From a virus: a DNA stretch of 56,658 nt. The stretch covers positions 1 through 56,658 of IMG/VR virus record IMGVR_UViG_3300009156_000033; one strand, 5' to 3'. Below, in pieces: positions 48,513 to 56,193 of the stretch (within the stretch, counting starts at the first letter, position 1; the number at the start of each line of letters is the position of its first letter). Both the position numbers and the translations under genes were made by a program. Under the pieces are notes generated by a model. It did no database searches, was not told where the DNA came from, and saw only the letters and a program-made list of their open reading frames with translations.

Positions 48513-49228
48513 CGCCATACTACCGCGACGCGCAATGCACCATTTACCATGGTGACGCTCGCGAAGTCGTGCCGCGATTGCCGTACTGCGAAGCCGTCGT
48601 CACCGACCCGGTGTGGCCCAACTGCGTCGTGCCGCTTTATGGCTCCGACGACCCGTTCGCGATGTTCAGCATCACGTTGCACGTCCTGCCGCAATTACCC
48701 AAGCGACTCGCAGTCCACTTGGGCTGCGACTCCGACCCGCGCTTCCTGATGGCGGTACCCAAGACGCTACCGTTCTTCCGCGTCGTGTGGTTGCGCCTCG
48801 CCGTGCCGGGCTTCAAGGGACGCCTATTGCAAGGCTCCGACGTGGCGTACCTGTTCGGTGAGCCGCCTGTGTCGCGTAAGGGTGCGCATCTTATCGGCGG
48901 CGAATGCACCGACTCCTTCGGGCTTGGGCGCGAGTCCGACCATCCGTGCCCGCGCAAACTCAAGCACGCCAGCTGGCTTGTGACGCGCTGGACTGATGAC
49001 GGCGACACAATTCTCGACCCGTTCATGGGCAGCGGCACGACGCTAGTTGCGGCGAAGCTGTGCAACCGCAAGTGCGTTGGCGTCGAAGTCGAGGAGCAAT
49101 TCTGCGAGATGGCCGCGTTACGTCTGCGGCAGGAAGTGCTCGACCTACGTCAAGGCGACGGCCCAACATCCACGACACGCGGCCACAGCGCCCCTCCCGC
49201 CACGCACGGGTCGATGTTGAAGCTGTAG
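48509..49228 (+). CDS. DNA N4/N6-methyltransferase
   Basis: A 239-residue protein. DPVWPN (33-38) is the catalytic [DNS]PPW-like motif IV and DPFMGSGTTLVAAKL (about 168) is the SAM-binding FxGxGT loop, in the beta-class order. YRDAQCTIYHGDAREVVPRL is the typical start. It is compact, with a short target domain. It could mark phage DNA against restriction. Its 3' end overlaps the minus-strand gene at 49150-49500 by 79 bases. Confidence 0.82.
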   Translation: MTPYYRDAQCTIYHGDAREVVPRLPYCEAVVTDPVWPNCVVPLYGSDDPFAMFSITLHVLPQLPKRLAVHLGCDSDPRFLMAVPKTLPFFRVVWLRLAVPGFKGRLLQGSDVAYLFGEPPVSRKGAHLIGGECTDSFGLGRESDHPCPRKLKHASWLVTRWTDDGDTILDPFMGSGTTLVAAKLCNRKCVGVEVEEQFCEMAALRLRQEVLDLRQGDGPTSTTRGHSAPPATHGSMLKL

Positions 49229-49500
49229 TACTCGTCGTGCAGCGCGCCACGCGTTGACTTCCGCCAGGGAGCGCTCCAGTTCACGCCGTCGCTCGTCACC
49301 TGCACGTCGTACTCACGGTTGGGCTCAAGCTCAAAGCTCACGTACAGCATCAAGCCGCCGCTCGTGGGATGCGGGAAATAAACGAGGCCGTGAAGTGGAT
49401 CGTGCGGCGTGTAGGCGCGTGGCTTCGGCTGCGCCCACAGGCCAAAGGCGATGGCCGCCATTGCGACGGCCACCGCGATGATGGTTGTGGAGCGCTTCAC
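49150..49500 (-). CDS. Secreted FN3/beta-sandwich-like small protein
   Basis: A 116-residue protein with a Sec-type leader MKRSTTIIAVAVAMAAIAFG (cleavage near LWA) and a beta-rich body (LMLYVSFELEPNREYDVQVT, SDGVNWSAP). It is the last gene of the minus late unit. A role on the cell surface or particle is possible. It overlaps the methyltransferase 3' end convergently. Confidence 0.6.
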   Translation of the reverse strand: MKRSTTIIAVAVAMAAIAFGLWAQPKPRAYTPHDPLHGLVYFPHPTSGGLMLYVSFELEPNREYDVQVTSDGVNWSAPWRKSTRGALHDEYYSFNIDPCVAGGALWPRVVDVGPSP

Positions 49501-49805
49501 GGCGTCGGGGCGGGCGCTTCCTCGGTCGCTGCATCCAGCGCCGCCAGTGCGTCCTTGACGCCCAAAATGCGCGTCGAAAGCCCGTTCACGGCCGCCTCCG
49601 ACTTGTCCAGCAACGCCTGGTCTTCCGGCGTCACCGTCCCAGCGCTGTTCTGTAGCTGCTCGATCAACGCCTTCAATCGCGACACGTCGCCGGACACGCC
49701 GGCCACGCTCGTCACGATTGAATCTACACTGCTGCCGATGGCGACAAACGCCGCATCGACCTTCGCTTCATAGTCACTGATTGCACTCATGCACTTCGCT
49801 TTCAT
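49497..49805 (-). CDS. Coiled-coil protein (102 aa)
   Basis: MKAKCMSAISDYEAKVDAAF then DVSRLKALIEQLQNSAGTVT and PEDQALLDKSEAAVNGL form a helical rod; AGGG lies 4 nt before the ATG at 49805 (49790 is a second choice). Similar small coiled-coil proteins with LTPEDQxLLD occur widely in phages without a known role. ATGA overlap with the next gene. Confidence 0.65.
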   Translation of the reverse strand: MKAKCMSAISDYEAKVDAAFVAIGSSVDSIVTSVAGVSGDVSRLKALIEQLQNSAGTVTPEDQALLDKSEAAVNGLSTRILGVKDALAALDAATEEAPAPTP

Positions 49806-49822
49806 TGAGCCCTTGCGGGCGG

Positions 49823-50038
49823 TTAGGTTTGCGCGTCTAACGCCGCGAGTGCCCGCGCTAGGCGAGCCAGCTGCGACCTCAGAGCGTTCAGTCTGCCGAG
49901 CACGTCGTCACCACGAAGCAGCGCCATCAATTCGACGTGCCGCGCCTCGTTCGAGCGCTCGGTTTGCGCAAGGATTGTCTGCACGCCCTCAAGGAGGTGC
50001 GCCAGCCGGTTATCCTGCGGGTCATGGTCTTTAGCCAT
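49823..50038 (-). CDS. Small coiled-coil protein (71 aa)
   Basis: MAKDHDPQDNRLAHLLEGVQ then LARLARALAALDAQT: helical, Leu/Ala-rich, no motif. It lies between two structural-type or lysis-type genes; role unknown. Confidence 0.6.
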   Translation of the reverse strand: MAKDHDPQDNRLAHLLEGVQTILAQTERSNEARHVELMALLRGDDVLGRLNALRSQLARLARALAALDAQT

Positions 50039-50085
50039 GGCACAACGTAGGGGCAAACACCGTAGCGGGCAATGGGGGATTCGCC

Positions 50086-50295
50086 CTATTTCGCGGCAGC
50101 AAGCGCGTCGAGAATTGCGCGAACATGGTTGCCGGTTGCGCCGCAGTATCCCGCGTACACGTCCGGCACGTTTATGTCCCAACGCTTGATACACTGCCAC
50201 ACCGCCTCGAACTCAGGCGTTTCGAGCATCTCGGGTGTTGGGTCGGGCCACGGACGCTTTACCGTCGGCTCGTGGATGTGCGTAAGCTGCGTCAT
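50086..50295 (-). CDS. Conserved-type small phage protein (69 aa)
   Basis: MTQLTHIHEPTVKRPWPDPT then EFEAVWQCIKRWDINVPDVY and GATGNHVRAILDAL. The W..ik.WDi..p..Y.Gy.GatGnHV..Ild pattern is one I recognise from small phage proteins near lysis and internal virion genes. ATGA overlap with the lipoprotein gene. Function unknown. Confidence 0.7.
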   Translation of the reverse strand: MTQLTHIHEPTVKRPWPDPTPEMLETPEFEAVWQCIKRWDINVPDVYAGYCGATGNHVRAILDALAAAK

Positions 50296-50624
50296 TTCGC
50301 GGCGGCGAGAATCTGCGCCAACAGGTGCAGCATGTAGACGGCGTTGGTGGACGAGGACGATTCGGACAGGCCGGCCAGGGTCATGCCCTGCGTTTTGTCC
50401 GTGGTTGTGGCACGCAACTTGGTGAGATCGGATTGCGCGTCGAACAGCGTATAGACCTTGATGCGTGTCTCGCGCTTCGTGCCGTCCTGCGCCGTCTCGA
50501 CCTGTTGCGAACTGAACATGGCGCACCCGCTGGCGAGCATGATGAGCCACGCCACCAGCGCGGCGGCGAGCAAGTAGATGGCCGTCGTGAGCCAGTAGGC
50601 GAGGCGTTGGCGGGTGGTGAGCAT
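50292..50624 (-). CDS. Probable lipoprotein / membrane-anchored lysis-module protein
   Basis: A 110-residue protein. An N-terminal hydrophobic segment (LAYWLTTAIYLLAAALVAWL) ends in MLASGCAMFSS, a lipobox LASGC whose Cys would be lipidated. The rest is polar and helical (KVYTLFDAQSDLTKLRATTT, SSSSTNAVYMLHLLAQILAA). This looks like an outer spanin-type or envelope lipoprotein of a Gram-negative phage. It overlaps the holin-like gene by TGATG. Confidence 0.55.
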   Translation of the reverse strand: MLTTRQRLAYWLTTAIYLLAAALVAWLIMLASGCAMFSSQQVETAQDGTKRETRIKVYTLFDAQSDLTKLRATTTDKTQGMTLAGLSESSSSTNAVYMLHLLAQILAAAK

Positions 50625-50932
50625 CAGTCGCCGGGGGTAGGCGCGATGCGCTTCGTGACGGTTTGGTTGACGATCTCCCGTATCCCCACGCCTAGCGTCC
50701 CCAACGCCGCGCAGTCCACCCAGCTTAGGTGCAGCCCAACGAGCGCATTCGTGCCAAGCCCAACCAGCAGCCCCACCAGCGGCGCCATGCTCGGCAGCGC
50801 CCACGTCGGCACCTTTGGCACAAGCCAGCGCACCGCCTGGATGATGAGCGGGGTGATGAAGGCGACCGCATACGCCCATAGCTGTGCCTTGGTCTGGGGC
50901 GCCGGGTCGATGATTTGTGCGAGGGTTGTCAT
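50624..50932 (-). CDS. Holin-like membrane protein
   Basis: A 102-residue protein. AYAVAFITPLIIQAVRWLVP and MAPLVGLLVGLGTNALVGLH are two membrane segments joined by a short polar loop, followed by a C-terminal amphipathic part. Size and topology match phage holins (class II/III type), which open the inner membrane at lysis. It lies next to the lipoprotein and two membrane coiled-coil genes. No endolysin is adjacent. Confidence 0.5.
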   Translation of the reverse strand: MTTLAQIIDPAPQTKAQLWAYAVAFITPLIIQAVRWLVPKVPTWALPSMAPLVGLLVGLGTNALVGLHLSWVDCAALGTLGVGIREIVNQTVTKRIAPTPGD

Positions 50933-50963
50933 GGTGTCAGGCTACGCCGTCGCGGCGCAGCGG

Positions 50964-51365
50964 TCAACGCCTAAGCAGCGCCAGCACCAGCGTCACGACG
51001 AGCCCGGACAGCCCCAGCGCCACGACGACCATCTGGCCCACCGTCCAGCGCCTCGACGCCGTCCTGTCGCGCTCCGCCACGTCCAGCCTGTCGCTGAACG
51101 CCTTCACCACGTCCTCCAGCTTCTCGCGATTGACGAACTCACGCGCCTGCGATTCCATCTTGCGCGTCAGGTCATTGTGCGACGTGTTGTACACCCGCTG
51201 TGCCTCCTCCGCCTTCCCGATGGCGCGTTCGTTCGACGTGAACGCCGCCGCCGTCAGCTTCTCCATCGCCTCGAACCGCTCCGCGTAGCGCCGGTCGCGC
51301 TCGTCCATGAGCGCCTCAAAGCTCTTGATCCAGCGCTCGAAGTAGGCTGTCTGCTCGTCGTTCAC
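50964..51365 (-). CDS. Coiled-coil protein with C-terminal membrane anchor (133 aa)
   Basis: GTG start overlapping the upstream stop. MNDEQTAYFERWIKSFEALM and a long charged helix lead to a single C-terminal membrane span (VGQMVVVALGLSGLVVTLVL). Possible inner-membrane spanin or signal-arrest protein of the lysis module; orientation cannot be decided from sequence. Confidence 0.5.
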   Translation of the reverse strand: MNDEQTAYFERWIKSFEALMDERDRRYAERFEAMEKLTAAAFTSNERAIGKAEEAQRVYNTSHNDLTRKMESQAREFVNREKLEDVVKAFSDRLDVAERDRTASRRWTVGQMVVVALGLSGLVVTLVLALLRR

Positions 51366-51628
51366 GGGTGCACTGCCTTGAAGATGACCGGCACGATGAC
51401 CTGCATCGCAATTACGATGCCGATGCCCACGGCGACGTGCTTTTCCAATGCCAGCAGCCTGTCATGGAGGCCGTCGCACTCCTTCTGCCAGTCGTTGTGG
51501 AGGCGTTGGCGCGTTCCTTTCTCGCTCTCGATGTCCGCGATGATGCGCCCAAGCTGAAGGTCGATGCGTGTCTGCTGCTCCGTCACAAGCTTCTCAAGCA
51601 CCGCCACCCGAACCTCGACGTTGTCCAT
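51362..51628 (-). CDS. Coiled-coil/membrane protein (88 aa)
   Basis: The ATG at 51628 has GAAAGGGG upstream. MDNVEVRVAVLEKLVTEQQT then helical sequence to a C-terminal hydrophobic end (VGIGIVIAMQVIVPVIFKAV). The architecture resembles its downstream neighbour, so the two may be paralogous or partners. The 111-base gap before it shows no clear promoter. Confidence 0.55.
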   Translation of the reverse strand: MDNVEVRVAVLEKLVTEQQTRIDLQLGRIIADIESEKGTRQRLHNDWQKECDGLHDRLLALEKHVAVGIGIVIAMQVIVPVIFKAVHP

Positions 51629-51739
51629 GTTCCCCTTTCGTTGAGTGTGACAGCGCTGCGCATGACGCGCTGAAGGTGCGCCACAAAGGGCAAGAACGCA
51701 AGGGATTTGAGGGTGGCTGGCCCGTCGAGCGAGCACTCG

Positions 51740-52852
51740 TTAAGGGCGATACACGATTTCGGACCAACCGCTACATAGCAGTCCGCTCCTGCACGACTTA
51801 ACCCTGTAACGGGTGGTCTTGTTTCTTGCGCGAGTGTCAACCCAGTGCATCGTGCCCGCTGGCACGACGGCCACTTGAGCGAAGGGGTCGCTCTCGATGG
51901 CTTTCTCCACGACGGCGCTTGCCGTCACTTCGGCGTTCCAGCCCAAGTCGCGCCGGTTCCCCTGAAGCTGTTGCAGGCGCAGGTTGGTCGGAGCACTGGG
52001 CGGTTGCGGGGTGGGCGGCGCAGTCACGGCTTGAATGCTGATCCGGTCCAGTTGCACGCCTGCCTCGCGCCCACGAATGACAAGCGTATGCACACCAGCC
52101 GCCAGCGCCCAGCGTTTCACCGGGAACTCCGGGCTGTCGAACGTCCCACCCCCGCGCCACGCCGCCGTGCGGGTCTGGAACCCACTCGTCACCGGCACGT
52201 CCCAGATCATCGCCGGGTCGGTTGGCTCGTCGTCCACGTTGACGAACAGCGAATTGGCGGACTCAGTCGGCGCGTTCAGAAACACGTCCACGGTGCAGCT
52301 TGCGGCGTTGGTGAGCGTGAACTTGTAGGCGGCGCGTCCGCCGTCGGCAACGCCGGTCTGCGCGTCCTGCTGCACCATCGTGCCGTTCACGTAGAACGGC
52401 GCTGTGATCGCCCCGCTCTCAGCCTCGAAGGTGAGCCCGCTCGTCGGCGGCGTGATCGGAGGCGTGTAGGTGATCGTGTTGCTCGCCGGGCCGTCCCCCG
52501 CCGAGTTGTAGGCCGTCACGTAGAATCGCACCGTCGCACTGTTGGTCAGGGTCAGCGTGGTGGTCGTGCCCGTTACGTTCGCCACCAGCGAGAACGGCCC
52601 CGTCAAGGTCGCCTGCCATACCTTGTAGCCCAGCACATTCTCCGCTGCCGGGTTCGCGTCCCACGTCAACAGCACCGTCGCCGCGCTCAGCGTTGAGGGG
52701 AACAAGAGGACGGAAAGCGCCAAAGCCGATAGCCACAGCCGCGCTGATGCGGATGGTGGTCGAGCGCCGGGCTCTACCGGAGCCGGGCGGCCAGAAGAAC
52801 CACACCCAGCTTTCGTCAACGATTGCGATGAGCGGTCGATAGCGTTTGTCAT
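51740..52852 (-). CDS. Secreted adhesin: FN3 - CBM-like - FN3
   Basis: A 370-residue protein. After an unusual 36-residue head comes a Sec-type core (LWLSALALSVLLFPSTLSA). ATVLLTWDANPAAENVLGYK to about residue 130 is a fibronectin-III domain; FEAESGAITAPFYV to about 280 is a CBM6/35-type beta-sandwich (EaEs..., WALAAGVHTLVIRGREAGVQLDRISI); PPSAPTNLRLQQLQGN onward is a second FN3. Carbohydrate-binding phage tail or surface proteins often have these domains. The start is uncertain because another frame is convincing upstream (52892). Confidence 0.6.
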   Translation of the reverse strand: MTNAIDRSSQSLTKAGCGSSGRPAPVEPGARPPSASARLWLSALALSVLLFPSTLSAATVLLTWDANPAAENVLGYKVWQATLTGPFSLVANVTGTTTTLTLTNSATVRFYVTAYNSAGDGPASNTITYTPPITPPTSGLTFEAESGAITAPFYVNGTMVQQDAQTGVADGGRAAYKFTLTNAASCTVDVFLNAPTESANSLFVNVDDEPTDPAMIWDVPVTSGFQTRTAAWRGGGTFDSPEFPVKRWALAAGVHTLVIRGREAGVQLDRISIQAVTAPPTPQPPSAPTNLRLQQLQGNRRDLGWNAEVTASAVVEKAIESDPFAQVAVVPAGTMHWVDTRARNKTTRYRVKSCRSGLLCSGWSEIVYRP

Positions 52853-52892
52853 ATGGCGTGAACAGGTAGGCCAGCAGCCCCGCGCCGGTCAT
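52419..52892 (-). CDS. Overlapping reading frame with convincing N-terminus
   Basis: The ATG at 52892, 6 bases after the upstream stop, reads MTGAGLLAYLFTPYDKRYRP then LIAIVDESWVWFFWPPGSG with normal codon use for about 45 codons; after that the sequence looks like a shadow of the adhesin frame (to 52419). It may be a short gene truncated by a lost stop, a frameshifted start of the adhesin, or coincidence. Confidence 0.3.
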   Translation of the reverse strand: MTGAGLLAYLFTPYDKRYRPLIAIVDESWVWFFWPPGSGRARRSTTIRISAAVAIGFGAFRPLVPLNAERGDGAVDVGREPGSGECAGLQGMAGDLDGAVLAGGERNGHDHHADPDQQCDGAILRDGLQLGGGRPGEQHDHLHASDHAADERAHLRG

Positions 52893-52898
52893 ATCCGC

Positions 52899-53231
52899 CT
52901 AAACCCGTCGCAGAGCGACGCGAACCAGAATCGCGGGCGCTTGATGCTCGATGTTCGAGTGCGCGACACGCACCCAGAGTTCGCAGCCCGTGAGCCGTGA
53001 GGAGAAGCGCACCATGAGGTCGCGCTCGATGCGGTAGATGTTGGCGTCATATTGCGTTCCATTGTGCAGGGTAAAGCGGTACGGACCGACTGTCACGGCG
53101 ACGTTGTAGGCGTAAAGCCGCGTGCGGTCAACGGTAGAAGAAGCGCAGGCACCGCAAACACACCCAGCGTTCGTGACTGTGAACGAGGGAAACGCGCTCG
53201 TCGATCCGGCGCCACTTGTGCAGGCCGACAA
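52899..53231 (-). CDS. Small structural-type protein, start uncertain
   Basis: The C-terminal two-thirds are clear: VTVGPYRFTLHNGTQYDANI then YRIERDLMVRFSSRLTGCEL, beta-rich, ending VRVALRRV. The start could be the TTG at 53231 (LSACTSG..., lipobox-like) or the GTG at 53096. The first part overlaps the 39-residue gene 53128-53247 in another frame. Confidence 0.5.
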   Translation of the reverse strand: MSACTSGAGSTSAFPSFTVTNAGCVCGACASSTVDRTRLYAYNVAVTVGPYRFTLHNGTQYDANIYRIERDLMVRFSSRLTGCELWVRVAHSNIEHQAPAILVRVALRRV

Positions 53232-53247
53232 GGCAAAGAAGGCTCAC
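53128..53247 (-). CDS. Tiny Cys-rich protein, DUF1660-like (39 aa)
   Basis: A GTG start overlaps the upstream stop (GTGA): MSLLCLVGLHKWRRIDERVS then HERWVCLRCLRFFYR. The LCLvGxHKWr...C.RC layout resembles the small prophage DUF1660 family of unknown function. It overlaps the N-terminal part of the next gene in a different frame. Confidence 0.5.
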   Translation of the reverse strand: MSLLCLVGLHKWRRIDERVSLVHSHERWVCLRCLRFFYR

Positions 53248-54101
53248 GGCACCGCCCGACCCACCGCCCGTTGCACGTTCTGGACGGCAATGTTGTACGC
53301 CGACACCTGCGCTGCCGGGATGCTGAACCCGAAGGCGTAGTAGCTGAGCGTCCGAGCCGTGTGCGCCAAGACCGCACCGGAAATGTTGATGGCATGAACC
53401 ATGTTGGCTTCGCCGCCTATCGTGCCGGTGTCATGGACCGCGTCCGTCACGATGACTGCGGCGTTCCGGTACGTGACGGCGTTGTTCGTCGCCGTGCGCG
53501 TGCTCAGGCACATGCCGGTGCCGTTCGAGTCCGCCGCACTGGTGACGTTCGCGCCCATGAACACGTAGGTCTGCCCGCCGTTCGAGATCGCCAAGCCCCA
53601 GGTGCCCGTCACACCCCCTGCGCCCATGATGTCGTTGGCCGCGTTGCTGCCCGTTCGCACATAGGCCGCCTGATGCACGCTGTTGCTGCTGGTGAAGCTG
53701 TTCATCGTGAACCCGGGGCTCTTCGAGCAGCGCAGGTATTTCGTGCTGCCATCGCCAGTCAATCCCGTCGCCTCCGTGTAGTCCGCCGCAGCGAACGCAA
53801 TCAGGTCGTCGTTGATGACGCCGCCACCGGACCAGTCCACGATGATCGGGCACGTCATCGCGTTGGTGTTGTCGCCGAGGTAGAGGTTAGCTCGCCCGAT
53901 GCGCGTCCTTAGCCCCCAGCGCTTGATTGCGTGCATGAACTTCGTGCCGATGAAGTAGCTGCCGCCGCTGATGGTGCCGCCGCTGGTGACGATGTTGGTG
54001 TTCCAGTTGCGGGCCTCCCAGTCCCAGCCGTTGTTGCCCATCATCGCGCCGTGGGCGTGGACGCTCAACAAAGCGAGCAGTGCTGCGAACAGGCGAATCA
54101 T
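53244..54101 (-). CDS. Secreted fibre/adhesin-like protein
   Basis: A 285-residue protein. A Sec-type leader MIRLFAALLALLSVHAHG precedes a beta-rich body with GLTGDGSTKYLRCSKSPGFT then MNSFTSSNSVHQAAYVRTGS, a pattern I associate with lectin-like jelly rolls in phage fibres. It ends PAAQVSAYNIAVQNVQRAVG. ATGA and GTGA overlaps join its neighbours. A Sec leader on a virion protein is unusual; it may act at the host envelope. Confidence 0.55.
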   Translation of the reverse strand: MIRLFAALLALLSVHAHGAMMGNNGWDWEARNWNTNIVTSGGTISGGSYFIGTKFMHAIKRWGLRTRIGRANLYLGDNTNAMTCPIIVDWSGGGVINDDLIAFAAADYTEATGLTGDGSTKYLRCSKSPGFTMNSFTSSNSVHQAAYVRTGSNAANDIMGAGGVTGTWGLAISNGGQTYVFMGANVTSAADSNGTGMCLSTRTATNNAVTYRNAAVIVTDAVHDTGTIGGEANMVHAINISGAVLAHTARTLSYYAFGFSIPAAQVSAYNIAVQNVQRAVGRAVP

Positions 54102-55168
54102 GGGATGAGCTTCGACTTGAGTGATTGCCAGCCGTGGAGCAAACCGTTCGATATTGGGTCGCTGATGAACTGGTAGATCGTCACCGCGCCGTTGTTGGTG
54201 TCGATGATCGGCGCGACCCCCTCGGGGAACTGGTAGAAGCCGTTCGTGAACGTGAGGAAGCATGTGCCCGTGCTCGGCTGCTGCACGACGAGCCACGCCT
54301 TCTTGAAGCTCGTGTTGGCGACGTTCGCCGGTGCGCCGATGTAAGCGTTGTTCGTGAGCTGGAGTTTGAACGTGCCGCCTTGCGTCACGAGCGCGTAGTC
54401 GAGCGACGAAACATTCGTCCCCGTCTGCGTCAGTGTGACGATGTTGGTGCCGGTCGTGTCGCCGCCGCCACTCGCCGAGATGGTCTGCGTCGCCGGGTCC
54501 CAGCTTATGCCCGTGCCGAACTTCGTCGTCGTCACCAGCCCGTTCGCGTCGGTGGCCAGCAGGTTGGTCTTGATGAACTGAAACGTGACTGACTGCGTGA
54601 TGACCAGCGTGTTGCCCTTGCCGCTGATGAAAAACGAATTGGACGCGTAGAAGTTCTGCGTGACGTTCGTCTCCGTGTTGCTCGCAACGGGCACGCCGTC
54701 CAAGAGCAGATTGCCGCCGGCGGAAATGGTCAGCCGGTTCGTGCGCGCCGACAGCCCCAAGCCGCCGCTATGCACCGCTGTTCCGTCAGTGTTAAACGTC
54801 AACGTCGCCCCGCTGTTGATTCCGACCACGAACGGGATGGCATTGCTGCCGCTCACGTTCTCGCGCAGGTAGTACGTCTGCGCTCCAGAGTCCCAGAAGC
54901 CCTCCAAGCGCGAATACGACGCCGCTGGATTGCCGCCGGCATACAGGCGCCAAGCAGGGGTCGCGCCTTCTACGTTCACGCGCGAACCAAACCCGGTGGG
55001 GCCGACCGTCAGTCGGTTATCGCTGAAGCTCCAGCGCAATGATGCGCTGCCCGCCGACACGTTGTTGGAGTTAACGATGACCTGTTGGTCGGTGGAAGTG
55101 TCGGGGAAGTTCGCCGCCCGCACCATCGCGCATAGCAGCACCAGAACGAGCGTTGCAATCAGTCGCAT
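54098..55168 (-). CDS. Fibre-like adhesin with Sec leader
   Basis: A 356-residue protein. MRLIATLVLVLLCAMVRA is a typical cleavable leader. The body is Asn/Thr/Gly-rich beta sequence (SDNRLTVGPTGFGSRVNVEG, NGLVTTTKFGTGISWDPATQ), like the shaft and head of trimeric phage fibres. The C-terminus ends HGWQSLKSKLIP. It is coupled to the next adhesin by ATGA. It could be the receptor-binding fibre or a decoy displayed by the infected cell. Confidence 0.55.
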   Translation of the reverse strand: MRLIATLVLVLLCAMVRAANFPDTSTDQQVIVNSNNVSAGSASLRWSFSDNRLTVGPTGFGSRVNVEGATPAWRLYAGGNPAASYSRLEGFWDSGAQTYYLRENVSGSNAIPFVVGINSGATLTFNTDGTAVHSGGLGLSARTNRLTISAGGNLLLDGVPVASNTETNVTQNFYASNSFFISGKGNTLVITQSVTFQFIKTNLLATDANGLVTTTKFGTGISWDPATQTISASGGGDTTGTNIVTLTQTGTNVSSLDYALVTQGGTFKLQLTNNAYIGAPANVANTSFKKAWLVVQQPSTGTCFLTFTNGFYQFPEGVAPIIDTNNGAVTIYQFISDPISNGLLHGWQSLKSKLIP

Positions 55169-55171
55169 AAG

Positions 55172-55531
55172 CTAGTGCCAAGCGCCGTCGAAGCCTTGGT
55201 AAATGATCTGCGTGTCTTTGTCGATGTAGAGGGCGCAACTGGTGGCGGGTGCTCCCACAGGAGGCCCGTTGCCACACGTCACGCCGCCTCCACCGCCGCC
55301 TCCGCTCGCGATGCTGTCCACCGCGCCAAGTATGAGCAGCGGCAAATCGCCCGGTTGCGTGGCGCACTTCAAGCACGCGATGTCGTCCATGAGTTCTTGT
55401 GCAGTGGGCATAGGGTCTCCATTCCCGACCGCGATTAGTGCGCCTAGCACCGCGTACCACAGGTCGCCCTGCGGCACGCAGCACCAGGGCTGTGCGGCGT
55501 CGATTGCCGTCTGCGGGTCGATGACGGCCAT
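55172..55531 (-). CDS. Structural-type protein with a glycine stretch (119 aa)
   Basis: MAVIDPQTAIDAAQPWCCVP, then CLKCATQPGDLPLLILGAVD and a run of seven to eight Gly, then beta sequence (SCALYIDKDTQIIYQGFDG). It shares CLKC/CLRC spacing and helical layout with its upstream neighbour. It is placed 3 nt upstream of the adhesin; a linker or fibre-attachment role is possible. Confidence 0.55.
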   Translation of the reverse strand: MAVIDPQTAIDAAQPWCCVPQGDLWYAVLGALIAVGNGDPMPTAQELMDDIACLKCATQPGDLPLLILGAVDSIASGGGGGGGVTCGNGPPVGAPATSCALYIDKDTQIIYQGFDGAWH

Positions 55532-55536
55532 GTGGG

Positions 55537-55908
55537 TTACGTGATCTGCGCTGCGTTAATCTCGCATTGCAGGAACAGGAGCGCCCGCCGGAGCGCCTCA
55601 AGCGATTGGCAACGCAGGCACGCGACGATGGCGAGCAACTCGCCCACGTCGGTCGGCGCACCCGCCGTCCCGTCCAGCAAAACCGCCAGTTCCTCGGCGT
55701 TCACGGTGTTGTGGTCGATGATGAGCAGTCCGACGCTGTCCGCAATGAGTGCGTCGAAGTCGCTTGTGTAGTCCGTCCCGCCATCGTCGGCGAGCTGCAA
55801 CGCACGCAGGTAAACCGCAATCGCCATGCGGTCATTCTCGTTGATGCACGGGTTCTGGAAGCAGGCCGCGGCTTCCGCGATGCCGCTCGCTGTGCAGGTG
55901 ATTGCCAT
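55537..55908 (-). CDS. Structural-type helical protein (123 aa)
   Basis: MAITCTASGIAEAAACFQNP then MAIAVYLRALQLADDGGTDY and LLAIVACLRCQSLEALRRAL. Cysteine-containing helical repeats resemble the neighbouring 119-residue protein, so the two may be paralogous. It is close behind the capsid gene. Function unknown. Confidence 0.55.
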   Translation of the reverse strand: MAITCTASGIAEAAACFQNPCINENDRMAIAVYLRALQLADDGGTDYTSDFDALIADSVGLLIIDHNTVNAEELAVLLDGTAGAPTDVGELLAIVACLRCQSLEALRRALLFLQCEINAAQIT

Positions 55909-55911
55909 AGG

Positions 55912-56148
55912 TCAGGTCTCCATCGGGTATGCGTCCATGTCTTCGTTGCCGCCGCCGCCCTCGGCGTACGCCTTGTCGCTCAGCACGACTTCCACGTCGC
56001 CCGTCTCCGGGTCAACGTCCGTCACCGTGAAGGTGAGCTTCTCGCCCGGCTTGCACTGGCGATCGCCAAGAACGCTCTTGGGGACCGTAATGCTATCGGG
56101 CATGGTCGCTTCGCTCGCGGCGACCGGCGCGTCAGTAGGCATAGCCAT
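55912..56148 (-). CDS. Small head-region protein (78 aa)
   Basis: MAMPTDAPVAASEATMPDSI then GEKLTFTVTDVDPETGDVEV and an acidic, Gly-rich end. It reads as a small beta-domain with a disordered acidic tail; position directly after the capsid gene suggests a head decoration or completion protein. An ATG 6 bases later is an alternative start. Confidence 0.5.
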   Translation of the reverse strand: MAMPTDAPVAASEATMPDSITVPKSVLGDRQCKPGEKLTFTVTDVDPETGDVEVVLSDKAYAEGGGGNEDMDAYPMET

Positions 56149-56193
56149 AAGAAGGTGCCGGCGCAGAGCCCGTCGCCCCACGCCGGCGTTGAA

